A stretch of 64,000 nt of DNA, taken from Alphaproteobacteria bacterium. Lineage in GTDB: Bacteria; Pseudomonadota; Alphaproteobacteria; CALKHQ01. The position numbers and the translations under genes are program-made. Shown piece by piece: positions 1-7,479 of this stretch. The notes under the pieces are model-generated. The model saw only the letters and a list, made by a program, of their open reading frames with translations. It had not been told where the DNA came from and did no database searches. Every line of letters begins with the position of its first letter. The stretch's first letter is position 1. The stretch covers positions 1 to 64,000 of the forward strand of contig JAWKYB010000002.1 of assembly GCA_041396705.1 (NCBI GenBank), given 5' to 3'.

Positions 1-21
1 CCGATGGCACGCCCTGACGTT

Positions 22-410
22 CCTCATCCTGAGGAGCGCGCCGCAGGCGCGCGTCTCGAAGGACGCACCCGGCCCGGTCCCGGGCAGATCGCGTCGCGGA
101 TCGACCGCGCGCACCGCGGCCCGTGCGTCCTTCGAGACGGCGCCCTCCGGGCGCCTCCTCAGGATGAGGGGCGCCGGTGCGGTGGCGGACGGACATCACG
201 GCGATGCGGGGGTTGCGTGCGGTGCGTCCGGGCGCCGGTGCAAGGGCCGCAGGCGATGCGGCGGGGCGTGGCGCGCTGTGCCGATCGACGCTGGGGGAAT
301 CCGGCTGGGCGATCCGATGCGGGACTCCATCCCAGGCCGCCGATGGCACACCCTGCCGCCCCTCATCCTGAGGAGCGCGCCGCAGGCGCGCGTCTCGAAG
401 GCCGCTCTTC
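22..410. repeat. Three copies of a palindromic intergenic repeat
   Basis: A roughly 45-base element starting CCTCATCCTGAGGAGCGC and ending GCGTCTCGAAGG occurs at 22-67 and 360-403 in plus orientation and at 124-171 in minus orientation. The centre is a variable GC palindrome. A longer direct repeat (GATGGCAC...CCTCATCCTGAGG) links the first and third copies. No credible gene lies in 1-418; the short open frames here are repeat translations. REP-like elements of this kind are common between genes in alphaproteobacteria. Here they sit just downstream of the suf operon, where they could stabilise or end the transcript. Confidence 0.8.
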
Positions 411-418
411 AGCCGATG

Positions 419-757
419 TCAGACGTGGAAGCTCTCGCCGCAGCCGCAGGTGCCCTTGGCGTTGGGGTTCTTGAAGACGAAGCCGCTTTCGAAGGCGTCG
501 TCCCTGTAGTCCATGGTCGAGCCGAGCAGGAACATCACCGCGGCCGGGTCGATGATCACCGTGACGCCCTTGTCCTCGACCACCTCGTCGTGGGGCGCGA
601 CCTCGCGGACGAAGCTCATGTCGTATTTCAGGCCGGAACAGCCGCGCGCCTTCACGCCGAGCTTGACGCCGATGACGCCGTCGTCGGCGTCGGCCAGCAT
701 CTGCTTCACCCGCGCCGCCGCCGCGTCGCTGATCTGAATTGCCGCGCCCAGTGCCAT
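419..757 (-). CDS. sufA: SufA/IscA-type A-type Fe-S carrier
   Basis: A 112-residue HesB/IscA fold protein that would receive Fe-S clusters from the SufBCD scaffold and hand them to apoproteins in the cytoplasm. The three ligand cysteines of the family are all present: Cys40 (in GCSG), Cys104 and Cys106 (in CGCGE close to the C-terminus). Length is normal for the family. It is the last gene of the minus-strand suf operon, 43 bases after sufT, with a GGAG/AGAG-rich stretch before the ATG. ErpA is the alternative name; operon position favours SufA. Confidence 0.93.
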   Translation of the reverse strand: MALGAAIQISDAAAARVKQMLADADDGVIGVKLGVKARGCSGLKYDMSFVREVAPHDEVVEDKGVTVIIDPAAVMFLLGSTMDYRDDAFESGFVFKNPNAKGTCGCGESFHV

Positions 758-800
758 GTCTCTTGCCGCTCCGTCCTCTTGCCGCGATCGCCGCCGGCGA

Positions 801-1235
801 TCACATGAAGCCCAGTTCCAGCCGCGCCGCCTCGCTCATCATGTCGGCGGTCCAGGGCGGGTCCCAGGTGATGTCGACCTGTACGGAGGTGACCTTGTCG
901 ACCTGGGCCACCGCCGCCTCCACATAGCCCGGCATTTCGACCGCAACGGGGCAGCCGGGCGAGGTCAGCGTCATCAGCACCTCGACCTTGCCGTCGTCGT
1001 GCACGGTCACGTCATAGACCAGTCCCAGTTCATAGATGTTTACCGGGATCTCCGGGTCGTAGACCGTGCACAGCGCCTGGATGACGTCGGCCTCGCTGGG
1101 CCGGGTCGCCGGTACCTCGCCGCCGTCGTCGGGCGACCATGGCCGATAGCCCGGCCGCGCCGGCTCTGCCGTGGCGTTGCTCACATCGCTTTCCATCGCG
1201 GGCGCTCCCTGCCGCTCCGTCTCGGTCTCAGGCAT
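801..1235 (-). CDS. sufT: SufT, DUF59/MIP18-family Fe-S assembly protein
   Basis: A 144-residue protein with a DUF59 domain from about residue 48: the family motif DPEIPVNIYELGL (about 60-72), TSPGCP with the conserved Cys95, and WDPPW near 124-128. SufT proteins assist Fe-S maturation in the Suf pathway, especially under high demand. The first 40 residues are low-complexity and acidic, and an in-frame ATG at 1196 is an alternative start. The 1235 start overlaps the end of sufE by 8 bases, which supports co-translation. Confidence 0.9.
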   Translation of the reverse strand: MPETETERQGAPAMESDVSNATAEPARPGYRPWSPDDGGEVPATRPSEADVIQALCTVYDPEIPVNIYELGLVYDVTVHDDGKVEVLMTLTSPGCPVAVEMPGYVEAAVAQVDKVTSVQVDITWDPPWTADMMSEAARLELGFM

Positions 1236-1657
1236 CGGCGGCCACCCTGCGGGCGCCGGCCAGCTTCTGCATGTGCTTCAGCATCGCCATCATCCCGACC
1301 TGGCGCTGGGTGGTCAGCGCGCCCAGGTTCAGCCGCCGGACGTGATCCAGTGAGATGCTGGCCAGTTCCGCGGCGGTCAAGCCGCTGAACGAACGGGTCA
1401 TCATGTGGACCAGGCCCTCGACGATCAGCGCGTCGCTGTGGCCGTGGAACCAGTGGCGGCCGTCGCGCACCTCGTGGACGATCCACACCTTGGACATGCA
1501 GCCGTGCATCAGGTTGGCGTCCACCATCGCCGCCGCCGGAAACGGGTCCTGGCGCGCGTCCTTGGCCAGGTCGATGATGTACTGGAACCGCATATCGTCA
1601 TCGAGCCGCCTCCAGCGAGGCGGCGAATTCCTCATAGGCGGCCATGCCGGCGCTCAT
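1228..1657 (-). pseudogene. sufE: SufE sulfur-acceptor protein, one frameshift near the N-terminus
   Basis: SufE accepts persulfide sulfur from SufS on a conserved cysteine and stimulates the desulfurase. The expected N-terminus (MSAGMAAYEEFAASLEA) starts at the ATG at 1657, which overlaps the sufS stop as ATGA, but that frame stops near 1600. The rest (LDDDMRFQYIIDLAK to the end at 1228) is in another frame. A single-base indel around 1603-1613 joins the two exactly. The active-site cysteine lies in HGCMSKVW in the intact part. Restart at the ATG near 1593 could still give a ~121-residue protein. A sequence error is the simplest explanation. Confidence 0.85.
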
Positions 1658-2899
1658 CGCAGGCGCCCCACCGCATGGGCGACGGCGTCGGCCAGCACGT
1701 CGACCTCGGCCAGAAGGTTGTAGGCGGCGAAGGACGCGCGCACGGTCGAATCGACGCCAAGCCGGGTCATCAGCGGCTCGGCGCAGTGATGGCCGACGCG
1801 CACGGCGACGCCGGCGCGGTCCAGCATCATCGCCAGGTCCATCGAATGGACGCCGTCGACGACGAAGGAGACGATCGCCGCCTTGTCCGGGGCGGTGCCG
1901 AGGATGCGCAGCCCGTCGACGGCGGCAAGCCGGGTGGAGGCGGCCGCCAGCAGGCCCTGCTCGTGCGCCTGGATCGCGTCCCAGCCCAGCCGGCCGACGA
2001 AGTCGATGGCAAGCCCGAGGCCCACCGCCTCGACGATCGGCGGCGTGCCGGCCTCGAACTGGTGCGGCGGCGGTCGCTGGAGCCGGCGAAGCCGACCCGG
2101 TCGATCATCCGGCCGCCGCCCTGCCAAGGCGGCATCGCCTCCAGCAGCGCGCGCTGTCGTAGAGCACGCCGACCGCGGTCGGCCCGTAGAGCTTGTGGCC
2201 GGTAGCTGTAGAAATCGACGTCGAGCGCGCGCACGTCGACCGGCCCGTGCACCGCGGCCTGGGCGCCGTCGAGCAGCACCGGCACACCGCGGTCGTGCGC
2301 GATGCGCACGATCTCCGCCACCGGGCTGACGGTGCCGAGAACGCGGATACGGGTCACCGCGACCATGGGCGCGGGCCGAGCATGGCGGCCAGAGCGTCGA
2401 GCCGCAGCTCGCCCGCGTCGGTGATCGGGATCGCGCGGACCCGGGCGCCGACCTGCTCGGCCAGCAGCTGCCAGGGCACGATGTTGGCGTGGTGCTCCAT
2501 CTCGGAGACCAGGATCTCGTCGCCGGCGCCGACCGTGCGGCGGCCATGGCTGAAGGCGACCAGGTTGATCGCCTCGGTCACGCTGCGGGTGATGACGATC
2601 TCGTCGTCCTCGGCGGCGTTGAGGAAGCGGGCGATGCGGCCGCGCGCCGCCTCGAAGTCGTCGGTCGCCTCCTGGCTCAGCGTGTGCACGCCGCGGTGCA
2701 CGTTGGCATAGCGGGTGCGCATCATCTCAGCCATGCCGTCGATCACCGCGCGCGGCTTCTGCGCCGAGGCGCCGCTGTCGAGGAACACCAGCGGCTTGCC
2801 GTGGACCTGCCGCGACAGGATCGGGAACTCGGCGCGCAGCGCGGCGACGTCGAACGGCGGCAGGTTGTCCGCCGGCTGCAGCCTGCTGACCTCGCTCAT
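1654..2899 (-). pseudogene. sufS: SufS cysteine desulfurase with several frameshifts
   Basis: SufS is a PLP enzyme that strips sulfur from cysteine for Fe-S assembly. Its start at 2899 overlaps the sufD stop as ATGA. The product is recognisable but spread over all three frames: MSEVSRLQPADNLP through DALAAMLGP (2899 to about 2370), VAVTRI...DFYSY (about 2366-2210), ATGHKLYGPTAVGVLYDSA with the PLP lysine (about 2210-2155), MPPWQGGGRMIDRVGFAGS (about 2150-2080), and QFEAGTPPIVEAVG to the stop at 1654, which contains the catalytic cysteine in RVGHHCAEPL. At least four indels fall between 2060 and 2370. All active-site motifs survive, so local sequence errors look more likely than true gene death. 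Confidence 0.87.
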
Positions 2900-4224
2900 G
2901 CCGCGCGCTCCCCGGCCAGCCAGGCATGGGCCAGGCTTGCAAGCGCGGCGCGCACCGGCTCCACCGGCACCCGCGCGACCACCTCGCCGACGAAGGCCTC
3001 GACCAGCATGGCGCGCGCGGTCGTCGCGTCGATGCCGCGGGCGCGCAGATAGAACAGTTGGTCGGCGTCCAGGGCGCCGATGGCGGCGCCATGGGCGCAC
3101 TGCACGTCGTCGGCCTCGATCCGGAGTTCCGGCTTGGTGTCGACCTCGGCCTCGCGCGACAGCAGCAGCGCGCGGCCGTACTGGCGCGCCTCGGTGCGCT
3201 GGGCGTGCGGTTCGACCGCGATCGCGCCCTGGAAGATGCCGCGGGCGCGGCCGTCGACCACGCCCTTGACCAGCTGGGCGCTGGAGCCGTGCGGCGCGGC
3301 GTGGCGCACGCGGGTGGTCAGGTCGGCCTGCTGGCTGCCGCGCGCCAGATAGGCCGCGGCGAGGTCGAACGACGCCCGCTCCTCGGCCAGCACGACGTCG
3401 AGATCGACCCGCGCCGCCGCGGCGCCGAGGCCGAAACAGCTGCCGCGATAGGCCGCGCCATGGGCCAGCCGCACGTCGTTCGCGGCGATGTGCAGCGTGG
3501 CGGCGGCCTCGTCCTGCAACCGCACGTGATCGAGGATCGCGCCGCGGGCGAGAGCGACGGCGCAGCCGTGGTTGGCCAGCACCGGCGCGCCGGCCGCACC
3601 GGCGAAGCGCTCGACCACGGTCAGCCGCGCCCCGGCGTCGAGCAGCATGGCATGGCGCGCGTGATATTCGGTCGGCGCCGGCGCGGCGGTCGACCAGTGC
3701 AGGATCTCGACCGGGCGCGCGATCTGGGCGTCCTCGGCGACGGCAATGACGAGGCCGTCGGCCGCCAGCGCGGTGTTGAGCGCGATCATCGGGCCCGACC
3801 GCCCCCAGGCCGCAGGACCGAACGCCCGCTCGGCCGACGCGTCGCCACGGGCCAGCACCTCGGCCATGCCGGTCACCGCGACGCCCGGCTCCGGGCGGTC
3901 GGACAGATCGGGGCGATAGCGGCCGTCGACCGTGACCAGCCGCACCGCGTCGGCACACAGCGGCGCCGACAGATCGACGGCGCCGGCGGGCGCAGCAAGC
4001 TGCCACTCCGTCTCCGCAATGGCACGCAAGTCTATGTATTTCCAGGATTCCATGCGCCGGTTCGGCAGGCCGGTCGCGGCGAAGGCGTCCATGGCGGCGT
4101 CGCGCAGCGCGTCGAGCCAGGGCGTGCCAGCACCGGGCAATGCCGCGCGGTGCGCCGCATAGGCGCGGGCACGGCCCGCCTCGGCCGCCTCGATCGTCGC
4201 GTTCAGGTCGGTCGTGCCGCTCAT
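2896..4224 (-). CDS. sufD: SufD, Fe-S scaffold subunit
   Basis: A 442-residue SufD of the SufBC2D scaffold complex. The N-terminal helical part (MSGTTDLNATIEAAEAG...) is followed by a beta-helix core, with the C-terminal signature HGAAIGALDADQLFYLRARGID around residues 375-395, the region that contacts SufC. It starts at the ATG at 4224, overlapping the sufC stop by four bases, and ends overlapping sufS by four. The order C-D-S with these overlaps suggests one polycistronic message. The frame is intact, unlike the next two genes. Confidence 0.95.
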   Translation of the reverse strand: MSGTTDLNATIEAAEAGRARAYAAHRAALPGAGTPWLDALRDAAMDAFAATGLPNRRMESWKYIDLRAIAETEWQLAAPAGAVDLSAPLCADAVRLVTVDGRYRPDLSDRPEPGVAVTGMAEVLARGDASAERAFGPAAWGRSGPMIALNTALAADGLVIAVAEDAQIARPVEILHWSTAAPAPTEYHARHAMLLDAGARLTVVERFAGAAGAPVLANHGCAVALARGAILDHVRLQDEAAATLHIAANDVRLAHGAAYRGSCFGLGAAAARVDLDVVLAEERASFDLAAAYLARGSQQADLTTRVRHAAPHGSSAQLVKGVVDGRARGIFQGAIAVEPHAQRTEARQYGRALLLSREAEVDTKPELRIEADDVQCAHGAAIGALDADQLFYLRARGIDATTARAMLVEAFVGEVVARVPVEPVRAALASLAHAWLAGERAA

Positions 4225-4973
4225 GCCGCCGCCGCCGCGGTGATCTCGGCATAGCCCTTGCGCTCCAGCTCGAGCGCCAGCTCCTTGCCGCCGGACCGCA
4301 CGATGCGGCCGTCGGCCAGCACGTGCACCCGGTCCGGCACGATGTAGTCGAGCAGCCGCTGGTAGTGGGTGATGACCAGCATGGCGTTGTCGGGCCCGCG
4401 CTGGGCGTTGACCCCGTCGGCCACCGTCTTTAGCGCGTCGATGTCGAGGCCGGAGTCGGTCTCGTCCAGGATCGCCAGCCGCGGCTCCAGCAGCGCCATC
4501 TGCAGCGCCTCGTTGCGCTTCTTCTCGCCGCCGGAGAAGCCGACGTTGACCGCGCGCTTCAGCATCTCGTCCGAGATGTTCAGCCTGGCCGCCTTCGCCC
4601 GGACCAGCTTGAGGAAGTCGACCGCGTTCAGCTCCGGCTCGCCGCGCATCACCCGCACCGCGTTCAGCGACGAGCGCAGGAACGTCATGGTGGTGACGCC
4701 GGGGATCTCCACCGGATACTGGAAGGCCAGGAAGATGCCGGCGCCGGCTCGCTGCTCCGGCGCCAGCGCCAGCAGGTCCCGGCCCTGGAACGCCACGGTC
4801 CCCTTTGTGACGTCGTAGCCTTCGCGGCCGGCGAGCACATAGCTGAGCGTGCTCTTGCCTGAGCCGTTCGGGCCCATGATCGCGTGCACCTCGCCGGGCG
4901 CGATCGCCAGCGACAGGCCCTTGAGGATCTCGCGGTCATCGACCGCGACGTGAAGATCGTCGATTTGCAGCAT
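4221..4973 (-). CDS. sufC: SufC, ATPase of the Suf scaffold
   Basis: A 250-residue ABC-type ATPase that drives conformational change in SufBD during Fe-S assembly; it is not a transporter. Walker A GPNGSGKST is at about 34-42, followed by the signature SGGEKKR and Walker B LAILDETDSGLD, and the switch histidine in VITHYQR. The open frame extends upstream, but MLQIDDLHV at 4973 is the natural start and follows a GAGAGA stretch. Confidence 0.95.
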   Translation of the reverse strand: MLQIDDLHVAVDDREILKGLSLAIAPGEVHAIMGPNGSGKSTLSYVLAGREGYDVTKGTVAFQGRDLLALAPEQRAGAGIFLAFQYPVEIPGVTTMTFLRSSLNAVRVMRGEPELNAVDFLKLVRAKAARLNISDEMLKRAVNVGFSGGEKKRNEALQMALLEPRLAILDETDSGLDIDALKTVADGVNAQRGPDNAMLVITHYQRLLDYIVPDRVHVLADGRIVRSGGKELALELERKGYAEITAAAAA

Positions 4974-4990
4974 GGTCTCTCGTTCGCCGG

Positions 4991-5254
4991 TCAACGGTCG
5001 GCGCTCCGCGAGCGCCAGCGCCACGCGCCCCTGGTCTTGACCCGGGCGACCACGACCAGTGCGACGGTGGCGACCAGGGTGCCGGCCACGAACACCGCAA
5101 CGTCGGTGCCGGTCGGCACGCCCGCGGCGAAGCAGACGATCGCCAGCACCGCGACCACGGCGATGAACACCAACAGGGCCGCCCATCCCTTCCAGTTGGC
5201 CGGTCGGGCGCCATAGCCGACCGGCTTCGGCTCGAACCAGTGGTCTCCGGACAT
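4991..5254 (-). CDS. Small two-helix membrane protein in the suf operon
   Basis: An 87-residue protein with two predicted transmembrane segments (about 24-45 and 52-70) and a basic C-terminal tail (RVKTRGAWRWRSRSADR). No function is assigned. It lies between sufB and sufC with almost no spacing, so it is co-transcribed. Small membrane proteins in this position occur in some alphaproteobacterial suf operons, but I cannot name a family. Its role in Fe-S assembly is inferred from position only. Confidence 0.75.
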   Translation of the reverse strand: MSGDHWFEPKPVGYGARPANWKGWAALLVFIAVVAVLAIVCFAAGVPTGTDVAVFVAGTLVATVALVVVARVKTRGAWRWRSRSADR

Positions 5255-5256
5255 GT

Positions 5257-6774
5257 CTAGCCCACGCTCCCTTCCAGGCTGATGCCGATCAGCTTCTGCG
5301 CCTCGACCGCGAATTCCATCGGCAGGTGCTTCATCACCTCCTTGCAGAAGCCGTTGACGATCAGCGACACGGCATCCTCGGGGCTCAGCCCGCGCTGCCG
5401 GCAGTAGAACAGTTGCTCGTCGCTGATCTTCGAGGTGGTCGCCTCATGCTCGACCTGGGCGGTGGCGTTGCGCGTCTCGATATAGGGCACGGTGTGGGCG
5501 CCGCAGCGGTCGCCGATCAGCAGGCTGTCGCACTGGGTGTAGTTGCGCGCGTTGTCGGCGCGGGCGGAGACCCGCACCAGGCCGCGATAGGTGTTCTGGG
5601 CGCGCCCGGCCGATATCCCTTTTGAAACAATGGTTGAGCGCGTATTCCTGCCAAGATGGATCATCTTGGTGCCGGTATCGGCCTGCTGGCGGTTGTTGGT
5701 GATCGCCACCGAGTAGAACTCGCCGACCGAGCCGTCGCCCTGCAGGATGCAACTCGGGTATTTCCAGGTGATGGCCGAGCCGGTCTCGACCTGGGTCCAG
5801 GCGATCTTGGCGTTGCGGCCGCGGCAGGCGCCGCGCTTGGTGACGAAGTTGTAGATGCCGCCCCGGCCCTCGGCATCGCCCGGGTACCAGTTCTGCACAG
5901 TGGAATACTTGATCTCGGCGTCGTCGAGCGCGACCAGCTCGACCACGGCGGCGTGCAGCTGGTTCTCGTCGCGCATCGGCGCGGTGCAGCCTTCCAGATA
6001 GCTGACATAGCTGCCGGCGTCGGCGACGATCAGGGTGCGCTCGAACTGGCCGGTCTTCTCCGCGTTGATGCGGAAATAGGTCGACAGCTCCATCGGGCAG
6101 CGCACACCCTGCGGCACGTAGACGAAGGTGCCGTCGGTGAATACGGCCGAGTTCAGGCAGGCGTGCTTGTTGTCGCCCGGCGGCACCACGCTGCCCAGAT
6201 ACTTGCGCACCAGGTCGGCATGGTCGCGCACCGCCTCGGAGATCGAGCAGAAGATGACGCCGGCCTTCTCCAGCTCCTTGCGGAAGGTGGTCGCCACCGA
6301 CACGCTGTCGAACACGGCGTCGACCGCGACCCGGGGCGCACCCTGGACGCCGGCCAGAACCTCCTGCTCCTTCAACGAGATGCCGAGCTTCTCGTAAGTG
6401 CGCAGCAGCTCCGGGTCGACCTCGTCCAGGCTCTTCGGACCGTCCTTGGCCTTGGGTGCGGCGAAATAGTAGGAGTCCTGGTAGTCGATCGGCGGGTAGT
6501 CCAGCAGCGCCCAGTCCGGCTCCGGCATGTCGAGCCAGCGGCGATAGGCCTTCAGCCGCCATTCCAGCAGCCACGCCGGCTCCGCCTTCTTCGCCGAGAT
6601 GAAGCGGATGATGTCCTCGTTCAGGCCCTTCGGCGCCCGATCCATGTCGATGTCGGTGACGAAGCCGTACTTATAGGCGTCGCCGGTCGCCTCGCGGACC
6701 TTGGCATAGGTCTCGGCGCGCGCCTTCTGCAGCTCGGCGTCCTGCAGCCCGGTCTCGCTGGTGCCGTCAGGCAT
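5257..6774 (-). CDS. sufB: SufB, Fe-S scaffold subunit
   Basis: A 505-residue SufB, the cluster-building subunit of SufBC2D. It has the N-terminal segment EATGDAYKYGFVTDIDMDRAP, the central beta-helix, and the C-terminal block with ISDEQLFYCRQRGLSPEDAV, including the conserved cysteine in FYCRQRG used in cluster assembly. Length and ends match the family. The ATG at 6774 follows a GGAGAG stretch. It is the first scaffold gene after the Rrf2 regulator, with 25 bases between them. Confidence 0.96.
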   Translation of the reverse strand: MPDGTSETGLQDAELQKARAETYAKVREATGDAYKYGFVTDIDMDRAPKGLNEDIIRFISAKKAEPAWLLEWRLKAYRRWLDMPEPDWALLDYPPIDYQDSYYFAAPKAKDGPKSLDEVDPELLRTYEKLGISLKEQEVLAGVQGAPRVAVDAVFDSVSVATTFRKELEKAGVIFCSISEAVRDHADLVRKYLGSVVPPGDNKHACLNSAVFTDGTFVYVPQGVRCPMELSTYFRINAEKTGQFERTLIVADAGSYVSYLEGCTAPMRDENQLHAAVVELVALDDAEIKYSTVQNWYPGDAEGRGGIYNFVTKRGACRGRNAKIAWTQVETGSAITWKYPSCILQGDGSVGEFYSVAITNNRQQADTGTKMIHLGRNTRSTIVSKGISAGRAQNTYRGLVRVSARADNARNYTQCDSLLIGDRCGAHTVPYIETRNATAQVEHEATTSKISDEQLFYCRQRGLSPEDAVSLIVNGFCKEVMKHLPMEFAVEAQKLIGISLEGSVG

Positions 6775-6799
6775 GGGGATCCCGTCTCTCCGTTGCGTC

Positions 6800-7246
6800 T
6801 CAGGCGCTTGCGCGGGCGCGCTCGTCCGGTTGCAGGAAGGACGGCGGCGCGGTCAGCTCGGCCAGCGAGATGCCGTCGAGCGCGCCGCGGATGGCGGCGT
6901 TGACCTTGTCCCACCGCCCGCGCACCGGGCAGATCAGCTCGACATTGCACTGGCCCGCCGCCGCATCCACGCACGCGGTCAGCGCCACCGGCCCGTCGAT
7001 CGCCGTGATGATCTCGGTCAGCGCGATGTCGTCCGCGGCGCGGTCGGCGACATAGCCGCCGGCGACACCGCGCTGCGAGCGGACCAGCCGCTGCCGCACC
7101 AGCGCCTTCAGCACCTTCGACGTGGTCGGCGCCGGCAGCCCGACCTGCTCGGCGAGCTCGGTCGCGGTGACAACGGTGCCGGGCACGCGCGTCAGCTGCG
7201 CCATCACCACCACCGCATAGTCGGTCATTCGGCTGAGCCTGAACAC
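6800..7246 (-). CDS. Rrf2/IscR-type Fe-S-sensing regulator of the suf operon
   Basis: A 148-residue Rrf2-family repressor. The N-terminal MFRLSRMTDYAVVVMAQL and winged helix (residues about 1-65) bind DNA; Cys92, Cys100 and Cys106 can hold an Fe-S cluster. Spacing (C-x7-C-x5-C) matches the Suf-linked branch (SUF system regulator) rather than E. coli IscR (C-x5-C-x5-C). As first gene of the suf operon it probably represses its own transcript when clusters are plentiful. Its operator should lie in 7247-7479; the stretch around AGTTGAGTCCGC near 7285 is only a weak candidate. Confidence 0.9.
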   Translation of the reverse strand: MFRLSRMTDYAVVVMAQLTRVPGTVVTATELAEQVGLPAPTTSKVLKALVRQRLVRSQRGVAGGYVADRAADDIALTEIITAIDGPVALTACVDAAAGQCNVELICPVRGRWDKVNAAIRGALDGISLAELTAPPSFLQPDERARASA

Positions 7247-7479
7247 GCACGCTCCGGATAACTGCGCCTTGCGGCGAATAGCGGACTCAACTGGTCCGGT
7301 TTTGCCTTACTTAGCAGCCGCGCCCGCGGAGGCAAGCCGAATCTGACACGGAATCCATGCTTCGCTGCGGCAGAATGGCAGGCCGCAGGCGGCGGCGGCG
7401 CGCGGGGACGCGCAGGCCATTGCCTGGAGCCGGCGCGCCGCCACTATACTGCTGCGGGACCGAACGCGGGGAGCGAGGG

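Noticed and set aside
1654..2899. Programmed frameshifting in sufS
   Set aside because: Four or more shifts in both directions without slippery heptamers or conserved context; no known sufS uses recoding.
7247..7479. Defined IscR-type operator for the suf operon
   Set aside because: The only resemblance (AGTTGAGTCCGC) lacks the mirrored half needed for a convincing site.
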